Source: Fuscovulum ytuae
Lineage (GTDB): Bacteria; Pseudomonadota; Alphaproteobacteria; Rhodobacterales; Rhodobacteraceae
Assembly (NCBI RefSeq): GCF_029953595.1
Contig: NZ_CP124535.1
Location: 3,393,001-3,457,000, forward strand
DNA: 64,000 nucleotides
Reading direction: 5' to 3'
Of this stretch, positions 35,801 to 44,755 are shown piece after piece. Position 1 is the first letter of the stretch; every line of letters begins with the position of its first letter. Under the pieces are notes generated by a model, which was not told where the DNA came from, made no database searches, and was given only the letters and a program-made list of their open reading frames with translations. The position numbers and the translations under genes are program-made.

Positions 35801-36797
35801 AGGGCTGGCGGTGGGCCGCCTGCCATTGAGTGGGTGTCTGGCCGGTGATGCGGCGGAATTCGCGGTTGAAGTTGGATTTGGTGAGGATGCCTGCGTCCAG
35901 CATCGCCTCGGTCGCCGTAGCGCCACGGGCCAGGGCATCGCAGGCGGCGCGGATGCGGTAGCCGTTCACAAGGCGCGAGATGTTGTCGCCGGTGGCGCGG
36001 TTGACGGCGGTGGACAGGCGCTTGGCCGGAACCTGCAGGCGGCGGGCGAGTTTGGCGAGCGTGAGGTCCGGGTCGCGCCAAAGGTGGCGGCTCTCCATCA
36101 GGTCATTGAGGCGGGCCATGAGGGCGTGGTCGTCTTCTGTGGCCACGGGGGCGGTGGCGCTGTCTTGGTCGTCAGTCCGGGCGGTCAGTCGTTCGGCAGC
36201 AAGGGCCAGCGTGCCGATGCCGAGGAGGAGCGCGGTGGTCGCGATATCGACAATCAGGGGCACGCGGGCGGCGTGACCTGCGGCCATGGCTAGGGCGATG
36301 CCGAAATCCGACAGTGCGGAAAGGGCAAGGGCGAGGGCGATCCCGCCCCAGAGAAGGTGGGGGGTACCACCCTGTCCGAGGCGCGTGCGCGGGAGGTCCG
36401 GACCTGCGCGATTGAGAGTGAGGGCGAGGGCCGTCGCATAGGCGGCATAGGTGAGGGGGACGAGGAGTTCGAGGAAAAACCCGCCCTGCCAGCGCAGGGC
36501 GAGGGCCAAGAGAGGGCCTGCGGCGTGCAGTGCATCGCGCGGGGTGAGCGGGCGGCCGAGGCCGTCGGACGTCCAGGCGAGCCAGGCGAGGGCCGGGATG
36601 GCCATTGCGGTGACAGGTTGGATGAAGCGGGCGGCGGGCGATGTGTAGTGAAGGGCGAGGGCATTGATCAGCGCCTGAAGCGCGAGAAGCGCAAGGAGGC
36701 CTGCGATCATCGGGACCGGCCTGCCGCGCAGCACCATGCGGAGCGCGAGGAAGCCGAGGATCAGCGACAGGACAAGCGGCAAGGGCAGGGCGATCAT
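35799..36797 (-). CDS. AraC-family regulator with N-terminal membrane domain
   Basis: A 332-residue protein with an N-terminal membrane region of about seven helices (residues 1-205, beginning MIALPLPLVLSLILGFLALR) and a C-terminal AraC/XylS DNA-binding domain. The two helix-turn-helix units appear as LTLAKLARRLQVPAKRLSTA and ATEAMLDAGILTKSNFNREF, ending FRRITGQTPTQWQ. Membrane-bound AraC proteins of this layout exist and probably respond to envelope or lipophilic signals. Two direct repeats lie just upstream (36817-36847), well placed for autoregulation and control of the divergent gene. The ligand is unknown. Confidence 0.9.
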   Translation of the reverse strand: MIALPLPLVLSLILGFLALRMVLRGRPVPMIAGLLALLALQALINALALHYTSPAARFIQPVTAMAIPALAWLAWTSDGLGRPLTPRDALHAAGPLLALALRWQGGFFLELLVPLTYAAYATALALTLNRAGPDLPRTRLGQGGTPHLLWGGIALALALSALSDFGIALAMAAGHAARVPLIVDIATTALLLGIGTLALAAERLTARTDDQDSATAPVATEDDHALMARLNDLMESRHLWRDPDLTLAKLARRLQVPAKRLSTAVNRATGDNISRLVNGYRIRAACDALARGATATEAMLDAGILTKSNFNREFRRITGQTPTQWQAAHRQP

Positions 36798-36816
36798 GGG
36801 GATAGGGGTAGTCCTC

Positions 36817-36847
36817 GAACCGGTTTTGCACAGCCTTGAACCGGTTT
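36817..36847. promoter_or_regulatory. Direct repeats, likely operator of the AraC-type regulator
   Basis: GAACCGGTTT occurs twice, at 36817-36826 and 36838-36847, spaced 21 bp start to start, i.e. two helical turns on the same face. Each contains the palindrome AACCGGTT. Direct repeats at this spacing are the usual target of AraC-family activators. They lie between the regulator gene and the divergent broken hydrolase gene. Confidence 0.55.
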
Positions 36848-36919
36848 AAGGGCGCGCGGAAAGGGTAGGGGGTGGCAGAGCTTGGGGTATTCGCAACCCT
36901 TGTTGATGGAGAGACCCTG

Positions 36920-37293
36920 ATGAAGAACCCTATTCTTGCCTCGTGCCTGTCGCTGATGCCTGCTGCCCTTTTCGCCCAAGTGGCCGGGGTACAGGAGGGG
37001 ACTATCCCCGCGCCGCATCATGGGCGGGAAATGGAATTCGCCGTCTGGTATCCGGGCGTTGCGGGCAGCGTGGTTGCGCCCTTTGCCGGGAACCCGGTGT
37101 TTCGGCCCGTGACTGTGGCAACGAACGCCAAGGCGGTGCCGGGGCGCTATCCGCTGGTCCTGCTGTCGCATGGGCTTGGGGGGCATTATCGGTCGCTTGG
37201 CTGGCTGTGGCGATGGCGGTGCTGGACGCGGCGCTGTGGGACGGCGATTTGACGGATGCGCATGTGGATGCGGTGGTGGTTGAGGGTCTGTGA
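36920..37293 (+). pseudogene. Alpha/beta-hydrolase remnant, internally deleted and frameshifted
   Basis: The gene starts well (GGAGAG then ATG 36920). It encodes a signal peptide (MKNPILASCLSLMPAALFAQ) and the first part of a dienelactone-hydrolase/PAF-acetylhydrolase-like enzyme: REMEFAVWYPG, then VPGRYPLVLLSHGLGGHYRS, the strand and HG oxyanion region. Immediately afterwards the frame loses similarity (WRWRCWTRRCGTAI) and stops at 37252. The +1-shifted frame instead continues with AMAVLDAALWDGDL and a plausible end at 37293. The catalytic Ser, Asp and His regions (normally another ~200 residues) are absent. I read this as a deletion of the middle with a frameshift at ~37204. It was probably once the target of the divergent AraC-type regulator. 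Confidence 0.6.
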
Positions 37294-37302
37294 AACCGGG
37301 AG

Positions 37303-37342
37303 AAGGGCCTGCGTCCTGCCTTTGGCAGGGGCAGGCCCTTTT
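37303..37342 (+). terminator. Terminator after the hydrolase remnant
   Basis: A long hairpin: AAGGGCCTGC (37303-37312) pairs with GCAGGCCCTT (37331-37340), and the inner CCTGCC/GGCAGG extends the stem. TTC follows. The terminator is intact although its gene is broken. Confidence 0.8.
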
Positions 37343-37417
37343 CTGACGGTTGAGAACGTCCGTCTGAGGCGGTAAGGGGCGAGCGGGTTTCGCAGGGGGC
37401 GGTGACGGGGGACGAGG

Positions 37418-38044
37418 ATGGAACCGGATCAGGTACAGGCATTGTTCACGCGGGGGGATGGGCAGTATCTTTGCGCCCGCTGGGGGCGGCCGATCGTGCC
37501 GGTGGTCTTTGGGGTGGAAGACGCCACTTTGTCAGTGGTGAAGGGCGCGCTGGAGGCGGTGGTGGCGCTGGCGGGCCACCAGATGGCCGAGACGGACCCG
37601 GAACTGGGTGCGAACCTGATGATCTTTTTCTTTCGGGATTGGGCGGAACTGCCGGAGGTACCGAACCTTGATCGGCTGGTGCCGGGCTTGGCCGAGCTTT
37701 GCGCGAAGCTTGCGGCGGCGGATGCGAACCAATACCGCATTTTCCGCTTTGACGTCGAAGGGGCGATCCGGGCGGCCTTTGTCTTTATCCGGATGGATGC
37801 GCATTTGGCCGCCGTACCGGTAGAGACACTGGCCCTGAGCCAGGCGGTGCAGGTGATCCTTTTGTGGTCGGATCGGGCCTTTGCCGACCGTTCACCGCTT
37901 GCCATGGGCGACGGGGGGGCTGTGATGTTGCGGCCAGAGATCGCGGGAGTGATCCGGGCAGTCTATGACCCGGTTCTGCCGGGGGTGGCGCAGGATGCAG
38001 CCCATGCCTTGCGGGTGGCCGCGCGGATGGGGCGGTTGGCCTAA
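37418..38044 (+). CDS. Conserved hypothetical cytoplasmic protein
   Basis: A 208-residue soluble protein without a signal peptide or membrane helix. It is alpha/beta in pattern: QYLCARWGRPIVPVVFGVED, LGANLMIFFFRDWAELPEVP, YRIFRFDVEGAIRAAFVFIR and a C-terminal LRPEIAGVIRAVYDPVLP. I recognise similar proteins only as conserved hypotheticals in Rhodobacterales. No catalytic motif stands out. It is the last gene before the polysaccharide/polyketide locus and is not obviously part of it (107 bp gap). Confidence 0.7.
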   Translation: MEPDQVQALFTRGDGQYLCARWGRPIVPVVFGVEDATLSVVKGALEAVVALAGHQMAETDPELGANLMIFFFRDWAELPEVPNLDRLVPGLAELCAKLAAADANQYRIFRFDVEGAIRAAFVFIRMDAHLAAVPVETLALSQAVQVILLWSDRAFADRSPLAMGDGGAVMLRPEIAGVIRAVYDPVLPGVAQDAAHALRVAARMGRLA

Positions 38045-38151
38045 GCGGTCTGGCCTCGGGCCCGTCGATTGACGGGGTAAGGGTCGGTTCCTATGATCCC
38101 GGCATCAGGTTCCGGCCTTTCATCCTTTGTGTAGTTGGTGGGATTTTATCG

Positions 38152-39606
38152 GTGGAGATGACTGAACCGGCGCGGATGCGCGATCGCATGAGGTGCCGCG
38201 AGGTGCCGGATGCGGTGATCCTTGTTCCCTTTTGTGACACGGCGGCGGCAGAGGCCTTGGGCCTGCCTGTCGATATCGTCGTATTCGACGGAGCGGAGTT
38301 TCTTTGGCGCGGGGACGGTGTCGCCGAGGATCGGGTGCATCTTGCGACGCTGGGCGTGGTCGCGCTCTCTGCCGAAGGTGCGCGGGATGTGGCGGGATTG
38401 GCCGCTTTTTGGGCGCGCCTGTTCGAAAGCGAACTGCCGGGTTTCTTGGATCTGAGCAGGGTGGCCGCCGGGGCGCGGCGAGAGGCTGCATTGGAGTGGC
38501 TGACCGATGTGCTTTTGGCCGAACGGCAGGGCGCAGCAGGGCGCATGGTTTCGCTTATGCGTGCGATGGCCGCGCTGCGGCAGGAGCATGAGGCGATGCA
38601 GGCCTCATTCGCGCGGCTGGAGACGCATGCATTTCTGCATCGTCTGTCGCAGCGGAAGCTAGGGTTCACGGTCACGCCAGCGGCGGGGAGCCCGGTTCTG
38701 GAGCTGCCTTCCGGGGCTGCGCTGGTGCAGCGTGTTCCGGGGTTGAGCGTAGGGCTTTCCGATATTGCGCTGCGGATTTCAGAGGGGCCTGCGCGGAGCG
38801 GAGTTCTGCGGTGCCGTTTGGAAAGCCCGGATCGCGGGGAGGTGTTGGCGGAATGGTCCGTGCCTGCTGCGCGCATCGAGGCGGGGTGGCTGCGGCTGTC
38901 GTTGTTGCGGGGGCTGGAGGCAGACCCGGTCGGATTGGAAATTCGGCTGGAGTGGGAGGGGGCGGGGCCCTTGCGACTGGAGACGGCGATGGCGCATCCC
39001 GACCCACGGTTCCTGCCATGCGGTGCGGATGGGATGCCAGTCGGGCGGCATGTGCTGGCGATTGAGGTCTGGCACTATTTGCCGGGCGTGCGCGCGCCGG
39101 GATCGGCCAAGGGGCTGCTGCAGGATGGTTCCGGCGAGGCGGATCTGCCAACGCGGCGGATTGACGGGATAGAGCTGCTCCGGGCGATCAACCTTGATAC
39201 ACTGGTGCAGGATATGCAGAAGGTGCAGGACGCCTCTGCCTTGCTGGTGCATGTGATGCCCGATCGCGTGACCTGCGGAATCTTGCCAGAAACGGTGGGC
39301 GGGGCGCGGGTGGTGAGCGCCGATATCATGACATGGAGCGCGAAGGGACCCTTGGTGGACTATGCCATTGGGGTGTTGCCTGCGGGATTGCGGCCAAAGC
39401 AGCCGGGTGTTTTGCCAGAGTTCCCAGAGGGTTTTCATTCCGGCTGGGTGCGGATGAAGCCGATGCGGGCAGGGCAGGTGACCCTGATCCTGCCCGATCT
39501 GCCGGGCGATGCGCATGACCTTTACCTGATGACACGTCTGCCGCCGGGCACCACAAGCAATGCTTGGGGATGGAGCGGGTTTTCGGGCGTGGTGATGCAT
39601 GTCTGA
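38152..39606 (+). CDS. Uncharacterised protein coupled to the GT2-GT4 gene
   Basis: A 484-residue soluble protein with no assigned function. The first ~75 residues form an alpha/beta unit (DAVILVPFCDTAAAEALGLP, VDIVVFDGAEFLW). A helical segment rich in Arg, Glu and Ala (residues ~95-170) follows. The remainder is mostly beta-strand with jelly-roll-like repeats (VLRCRLESPDRGEVLAEWSV, LRLSLLRGLEADPVGLEIRL), suggesting carbohydrate-binding or assembly folds. I loosely connect it with a family (DUF6212, from memory) found beside glycosyltransferases. GTG 38152 is the preferred start (GGTGGG 9 bases ahead). Its last 8 bases overlap the glycosyltransferase gene, so the two are translated together and may work as a complex. 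Confidence 0.7.
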   Translation: MEMTEPARMRDRMRCREVPDAVILVPFCDTAAAEALGLPVDIVVFDGAEFLWRGDGVAEDRVHLATLGVVALSAEGARDVAGLAAFWARLFESELPGFLDLSRVAAGARREAALEWLTDVLLAERQGAAGRMVSLMRAMAALRQEHEAMQASFARLETHAFLHRLSQRKLGFTVTPAAGSPVLELPSGAALVQRVPGLSVGLSDIALRISEGPARSGVLRCRLESPDRGEVLAEWSVPAARIEAGWLRLSLLRGLEADPVGLEIRLEWEGAGPLRLETAMAHPDPRFLPCGADGMPVGRHVLAIEVWHYLPGVRAPGSAKGLLQDGSGEADLPTRRIDGIELLRAINLDTLVQDMQKVQDASALLVHVMPDRVTCGILPETVGGARVVSADIMTWSAKGPLVDYAIGVLPAGLRPKQPGVLPEFPEGFHSGWVRMKPMRAGQVTLILPDLPGDAHDLYLMTRLPPGTTSNAWGWSGFSGVVMHV

Positions 39607-42235
39607 GATTGCCGTTCGGGAGGGCGCGGCGCGGGTGATGGCCATTGGCGTCGTGATCCCGGTCTTTCGCCATTCGGTGCTTTTGGTGGAGGCGATCGAA
39701 AGCGCCTTGGCGCAGGGTGCGGTCCAGGTGCCCCTGATCGTGATCGTGAATGACGGCTGTCCGCATCGTGAGACGGAGGCCGTCTGCCGCGCCTATGCAA
39801 TGGCATGGCCAGACCGTATCCGCTATGTCCGCAAGCCGAATGGTGGGTTGAGCGATGCGCGCAATGTAGGCATCCGACATGTGTTGGATGCGGCACCCGA
39901 AGTGGGGGCGATCTACATGCTGGACGCCGACAACCGGTTGCGACCCGGTGCCTTGGCCCGTGCGGCGGCAGAGTTGGAGGCGCATCCGGAGGCGGATTGG
40001 ATCTATCCCAATATCGACATGTTCGGCCTGACATGGGCGGGGGATTACGGGGGGGAGTTTTCGCTTTTGCTGCACAGCCGGATGAACCTTTGCGAGGCGG
40101 GTAGCCTGATCCGGCGGCGGGTGTTCGAGGCGGGGGTGTTTTTCGACACGGACTTCCAAAGCGGGTTTGAGGATTGGGAGTTCTTTCTGCGCGCGGCCGA
40201 GAAGCGGTTCCTTGGGCGCAACCTTGAAAGCTTTGGTTTCCAGTACCGCAAGCGGGGGGAAAGCATGTTGGCCGAGTCCGAGCGTGAAGCGGCCGTGATC
40301 CGGGGCGAGATCGAGCGGAAACATCGCGGGCTGTACCGGCCGCGGCGGCTGGTCGATCTGGAGCAGGGGGAGGCGCCGCGCTTTGCCGTGCTGCTGGCGG
40401 ATCGGAACGAGGTTTTGTTGACGTTGGACCCCGCACATGGGGCTGTGGCGCGGCTGGATGTGGCGGAGTTCGAACGGATGTGGTGGCTGGGGCAGATGCG
40501 GACCACCCGCCACCATCTGCCGCCCTTCCTTGTGGTGACGCGGGCCGCGGTGTGGGAGGCATTGCAGGCGACGGGGTTGCTGCACGGGAGTCTTTGGCTT
40601 TTGGAGCGGCGGGCGACGGATGAGGCGGTGGCGGGGCTTATCGTCGAGGCTGGTGAGGCGGCGCGTCTGGCCGTGTTTGAAGAGCGGGGGGTGGCTTCGG
40701 GGCGACTAAGGGCGGATATGGTGATGGCCTCGCCCGCGCTGTTGCGCAAGCTGGTCTGGCAGATGGCTGGGGTGGGCGGGGAGGCCGTTCCGGCAGAAGA
40801 AGAAAGCTTGGCCTTGATCCGGGTGCGGATGGCACCGGAGCGGTTGGCGGAGGCGGGATTGGCCGGGATCACCGGCGCGCTGCGGCGGTTCTTGCCAAGT
40901 GCGGCGGTGCCCGTGCCATGGTCTGCCGGGAAGGCCTTGGGGGCTATTGCGGCGCGGTTGGCACGGTCGGACTACCGGGCGGCGGCGGGCCACAAATGGG
41001 AATGGCGGCACCCGGATATCGGTTGGCGGTCGCGCAGCCATGAGGTGGCGCGTGTGCCGACCGGGGCGAAGGCGGCCTTTCCGCGCGCGTCTGACGGGCG
41101 GTTCCATATCGGCTTTGTGATGCCGATGGTGGAGTTTGGCGGGGTGGAGCGCGTCGCGTTGAACATTGCGGCGGCGCTGAAGGCCGCGGGGATGGTGCCG
41201 CATCTTTTCGTGCTGGAGGCACGCAACATCCTGTTCAGTGCGGAATGGCAGGAGGTTTTTGAAAGCGTGACCTTTCTGGGTGATCCGGACTTTGCCACTT
41301 GGGGGCCGGGACAGACCCTGTATCAGGGAACGGTCGTTTCCGACTGGGCGCGCTGGGGTGATCATGGGGATGCGCTGGGCATGATGGCCTGGCTGGATGC
41401 CGCGCTGAATTTCCATGGCGGGGCGATTTCGGGTGTCATGGGCCAGTTGCGGCGGTTCGGGGTTAGGACCGGGCTTTCGCTGCATCTGAACGATCTGAGC
41501 GGGTTCGGGCGGCCTGTGGGCAATGCCTATCTTGGGCTGGCCTTTGAACATGCCTATGACATGGTGCTGCCCTGTTCGCATCAGCTTGGCGAATGGTGCC
41601 ATGCGATGGGAATACCAGAGGAAAAGGTGGTTCCCGTACCGAATGCGCCATCCTTTGCGCTGCCCGGGGGCGTAATGCGCAGGCCCCGTGCGGCGGGGGC
41701 GCCTTTGCGGGTGATTTATCTGGGCAGGCTGGATGCGCAAAAGGGGCTGGACCGATTAACCGCCACGCTACGGAGGGCAAAGGCCGAGGGGATTTCCCTG
41801 CGCTGGCGGCTTATTGGGAAGGCGGTGACGGACGGGGGGGCGGCGCTTCCCGAGGATATTGCCGCGATGTTGGAGCCGCCGATCCTGCAAGGCCACATGA
41901 TCGCGGCGGCCTTGGCAGAGGCGGATGTGTTCTTCCTGCCGTCTTACTATGAAGGGCTGCCCCTTACTGTGCTGGAGGCGATGCGATCCGGTGTCGTGCC
42001 TGTGGCCACGAATGTGGGCGCGGTGCGCGAGGTGTTGCGCGATGGGGAAAATGGGGTGCTGCTGGACGGGGCGGATGTAGTCGGGCAGGCGGTAGCGGCG
42101 CTGCAGCGATTGGCTGGGGACGATGCGCTGCTGGCGCGGCTGTCGGCGCAGGCTATGGCCGATATGGCGGGGCGGGACTGGGCGCAGGCGGTTCAGCCTT
42201 TGGTGGAGCGTTTGCGGGCTGGGGTTTCTGGGTGA
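39599..42235 (+). CDS. Two-domain glycosyltransferase (GT2 + GT4 fusion)
   Basis: An 878-residue cytoplasmic protein with two catalytic domains. The N-terminal GT2/GT-A domain (residues ~15-260) has GVVIPVFRHSVLLVEAIESA, LPIVIVNDG-like VNDGCPHRE, the DxD motif in YMLDADNRLRPG and the acceptor ED in FEDWEFFLRAA. A connecting region of ~230 residues follows. The C-terminal GT4/GT-B domain (~500-875) has MVEFGGVERVALNIAAAL, VIYLGRLDAQKGLDRLTA and SYYEGLPLTVLEAMRSG with the E-x7-E motif. Such a fusion can add two different sugars in succession or pair chain initiation with extension. It overlaps the gene at 38152. Which sugars are used cannot be read from sequence; its place in the locus points to surface polysaccharide or glycolipid. 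Confidence 0.88.
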   Translation: MSEIAVREGAARVMAIGVVIPVFRHSVLLVEAIESALAQGAVQVPLIVIVNDGCPHRETEAVCRAYAMAWPDRIRYVRKPNGGLSDARNVGIRHVLDAAPEVGAIYMLDADNRLRPGALARAAAELEAHPEADWIYPNIDMFGLTWAGDYGGEFSLLLHSRMNLCEAGSLIRRRVFEAGVFFDTDFQSGFEDWEFFLRAAEKRFLGRNLESFGFQYRKRGESMLAESEREAAVIRGEIERKHRGLYRPRRLVDLEQGEAPRFAVLLADRNEVLLTLDPAHGAVARLDVAEFERMWWLGQMRTTRHHLPPFLVVTRAAVWEALQATGLLHGSLWLLERRATDEAVAGLIVEAGEAARLAVFEERGVASGRLRADMVMASPALLRKLVWQMAGVGGEAVPAEEESLALIRVRMAPERLAEAGLAGITGALRRFLPSAAVPVPWSAGKALGAIAARLARSDYRAAAGHKWEWRHPDIGWRSRSHEVARVPTGAKAAFPRASDGRFHIGFVMPMVEFGGVERVALNIAAALKAAGMVPHLFVLEARNILFSAEWQEVFESVTFLGDPDFATWGPGQTLYQGTVVSDWARWGDHGDALGMMAWLDAALNFHGGAISGVMGQLRRFGVRTGLSLHLNDLSGFGRPVGNAYLGLAFEHAYDMVLPCSHQLGEWCHAMGIPEEKVVPVPNAPSFALPGGVMRRPRAAGAPLRVIYLGRLDAQKGLDRLTATLRRAKAEGISLRWRLIGKAVTDGGAALPEDIAAMLEPPILQGHMIAAALAEADVFFLPSYYEGLPLTVLEAMRSGVVPVATNVGAVREVLRDGENGVLLDGADVVGQAVAALQRLAGDDALLARLSAQAMADMAGRDWAQAVQPLVERLRAGVSG

Positions 42236-42254
42236 GGGCCTAGCCGTTGCGGAG

Positions 42255-43178
42255 TCAGGTCTTTTGGCCGGGATTGGTGGTCGCGCCGGAGAGATAGCGG
42301 ATTTTGGGATTGAAAGTCAGCGCGGCAATCAGGCTGCGCCAGATCGGCCAGCGCAGACGGAGCGGCACCTCGCCTCTGCGCATCTGGCGTTCGACATGGT
42401 CAAGGAAAAGGACATAGCTGCCCCAGCCTTCGCGATGCAGGTGGAATGAGGCCTGATTGCGGGCACCGAAGCGGAATTTCCACAGGTCATCGGCGGTGAC
42501 TCGGCCAAAATTCACGCCGCGATTAAGGGGGATGTCATGGCGGATCACGCTGGCCGGAACGTATAGGCCGGGATGATCGGCCGATAGGCGGCGGGTATAT
42601 TCGGCATCGTCAAACCAGATGAAATATTCGGCGATGGGAAGGCCGTGCCTTTCGACAGCCCAGCGCGGGACGAGGGCCGAGACGAAAGAGCAGGAATCGA
42701 CCAGCGCCACGCCATCGGTGGCTGTCAGGAAACGGGGCCAATCCCAGACGGGGCGGGGGGTGTTCATCTCGCACAGGGTGCCGTCAGTCCAGAGGACGCG
42801 GGAACAGGCGAAGGGGGGGCGGCGGGCGTGAGTCTGTTCGAAGCGGTGGAGGGCATCGATAAGGGTTGCGATGGTGTCCGGCCGGGGGATGGCATCATCG
42901 TCAGAGAGCCAAAGCAGATCGGCCCCAAGGGCGCAGGCAGTGCGAATTCCTTCAGCAAAGCCGCCTGCCCCGCCTGCATTGCGATCCAGCCGGATCGGGT
43001 GAAGGGAGGGGTCGCTTGCCGCGCGGGCCATAAGGCGCTGGCTTGTGTCGTCGGTTGAGGCGTTGTCGATCACCACGGTCAGGTCGGGGCGCCGGGTTTG
43101 ATTGCCGAGCGCGTCAAGAACCGCCATCAGCGATTGAGCGCGGTTGCGCGTCACCAGAACGGCGATGAGGCGGGTCAT
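42255..43178 (-). CDS. GT2 family glycosyltransferase (rhamnosyl/galactofuranosyl-type)
   Basis: The 307-residue GT-A enzyme starts MTRLIAVLVTRNRAQSLMAV. It has VVIDNASTDDTSQRL, RNAGGAGGFAEGI and the DDD metal motif LLWLSDDDAIPRPDTI, then the acceptor motif FIWFDDAEYTRRL. The GGxGGFxxG segment and the DDD motif are characteristic of GT2 enzymes related to GlfT1/GlfT2 galactofuranosyl- and rhamnosyltransferases. ATG 43178 follows the conserved start; the upstream frame to 43307 is unsupported. It overlaps the next minus-strand gene by 4 bp and is the last gene of the minus-strand export operon. Confidence 0.88.
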   Translation of the reverse strand: MTRLIAVLVTRNRAQSLMAVLDALGNQTRRPDLTVVIDNASTDDTSQRLMARAASDPSLHPIRLDRNAGGAGGFAEGIRTACALGADLLWLSDDDAIPRPDTIATLIDALHRFEQTHARRPPFACSRVLWTDGTLCEMNTPRPVWDWPRFLTATDGVALVDSCSFVSALVPRWAVERHGLPIAEYFIWFDDAEYTRRLSADHPGLYVPASVIRHDIPLNRGVNFGRVTADDLWKFRFGARNQASFHLHREGWGSYVLFLDHVERQMRRGEVPLRLRWPIWRSLIAALTFNPKIRYLSGATTNPGQKT

Positions 43179-44755
43179 GCGTCTGGTTCCAATGCTTGAC
43201 GGTAGAGAGGGGTCAGCACCTCTTCTGCCGTTGGGTCGGCGGTAAAGGTAAGCCAGCGGTCCTGAAGCGCGCGGCGCGTGCTGTCGAGGAAGGCCGAATC
43301 CTGCCACAGCCGTTCGATGCGCGAGACCGTCTGGCGCAGGCAGGCGAGGGGGGCCGATGGCACAAGAAGGGCCGGGGGAAGGAGTTCGGACTGCCCGCCC
43401 ACATCCGTGGCGATGGGAAGGCAGCCATGGCGCAATGCCTCGATCCCCACTAGGGCGAGGCCTTCATTGGCGGAGGGGAGGAGGAGGATGTCGCTTTGCT
43501 CCATCAGGTCGGCGACATTGGCGTTTGGGGGAAGAAGGCGAATTGCATCCGTCAGGGCGTGGCGCTGGATCAGGTCTTGGATCAGATGGAGATAGGCCCC
43601 GTCGCCAAGGATGGTGGCGGTGACGGAGATGCCCTTGCGGGTGAAGCGGCGGATCAGCCCGCGGATCGTTGCAAAGAGGAGGAGGGGCCGTTTCTGATGG
43701 CTGAGGCGGCCGACGAAGGCAAGGCGGAGGCGGCCAGATTCGGGGCGCAGGTTGGGCGGGACAAGGCGATGCGGCATGGCGCGACGGTCGAACATGCGGC
43801 CAAGCCGCACACGTCCGGCGACCGGGAAGCGGCGTTGCAAGTAGGCGGCAAGGTTGGTGCTAATGACGTGGTGGTGGTCGATGTGCCAGGTCCAGACGCC
43901 CGAAATGCGGGCGAAGCCACCATCGGCATGTTCGACGATATGGGTGCTGTCGATGACCGACAGGTGGGGCGCTGCCGCCTTGACTTGTGGCAGGCAGTCA
44001 TAAAGCGGGTGGCAATGGTGGATGTGCAGGAGGCGGATGTTTTCAGCCGTGACGAGGGCGGTGATGAAATCGGGCCAGAGATCGCGGGGAAGATAGCGGT
44101 CAGTTCGCAGGAAAAGGATGCCGGGGTCGCCTTCGATTTCTTCGGCGAGGGATTGCGGCGCGGGGACAGAGGCCACCACCACCACCCTGAGGCCCAGAGT
44201 GCGGGCCCAGCGGATGCAATCGAAGGCAAGGCGTTCGGCCCCGCCCACCTCAAGCCAGTGCATTCCAATCAGGATGGCGGGGCTGCGGTTGGAGCCGAGT
44301 GCAGGTGGAAAAGGCGCGTTTGGGCAAGGGGCGACCGGCGTCGTCCTGTGGCGCAAGGGCAGGGTACGCCTTTGCCATGTGTCGTGCAGGTGGCGCGGCA
44401 ATTCGGGCAGGATCGGGTGCACGGCGATCAGGCCGCGCGTCACGGGGCCGGGGGCGAGGGGGCGTTCCGGCGTGGTAACTTGGGCCGCGCGACGGGCCGG
44501 GGGCGGTAGCGCCGTTTCGACGCGCAGGGCGGGCTGAGTACCGGGAAGGCGGATGCGGGCCATCAAGCCGGTTTCGTCCGGGTCCCCCGCCGGGTTGAGA
44601 GTGACCGTAGGATCGCCCCACCAGCCCGGCGCGCGGCGCAAGCAGAGATCAAGGGCGGCACCGGGCCAAAGCCTACGATAGATCGCGGCGATGGCGCGCA
44701 GTTCGGCCTTGAGGTCTTCCTCTGTCCAATCCGGGGGCAGGCGGGGCGGTCTCAT
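43175..44755 (-). CDS. GT4 family glycosyltransferase
   Basis: The 526-residue enzyme has an unusual N-terminal ~160-residue extension, partly Pro/Arg-rich and without known motif. A GT-B fold follows: LIGMHWLEVGGAERLAFDCI, then LRLAFVGRLSHQKRPLLLFA, ILGDGAYLHL and LLPSANEGLALVGIEALRHG with the conserved E-x7-E. GT4 enzymes use nucleotide-activated sugars such as UDP-Glc, GDP-Man or UDP-GlcNAc with retention; the donor cannot be named. It overlaps both neighbours by 4 bp (ATGA), which shows tight co-translation with the export lipoprotein gene upstream and the GT2 gene downstream. Confidence 0.87.
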   Translation of the reverse strand: MRPPRLPPDWTEEDLKAELRAIAAIYRRLWPGAALDLCLRRAPGWWGDPTVTLNPAGDPDETGLMARIRLPGTQPALRVETALPPPARRAAQVTTPERPLAPGPVTRGLIAVHPILPELPRHLHDTWQRRTLPLRHRTTPVAPCPNAPFPPALGSNRSPAILIGMHWLEVGGAERLAFDCIRWARTLGLRVVVVASVPAPQSLAEEIEGDPGILFLRTDRYLPRDLWPDFITALVTAENIRLLHIHHCHPLYDCLPQVKAAAPHLSVIDSTHIVEHADGGFARISGVWTWHIDHHHVISTNLAAYLQRRFPVAGRVRLGRMFDRRAMPHRLVPPNLRPESGRLRLAFVGRLSHQKRPLLLFATIRGLIRRFTRKGISVTATILGDGAYLHLIQDLIQRHALTDAIRLLPPNANVADLMEQSDILLLPSANEGLALVGIEALRHGCLPIATDVGGQSELLPPALLVPSAPLACLRQTVSRIERLWQDSAFLDSTRRALQDRWLTFTADPTAEEVLTPLYRQALEPDA

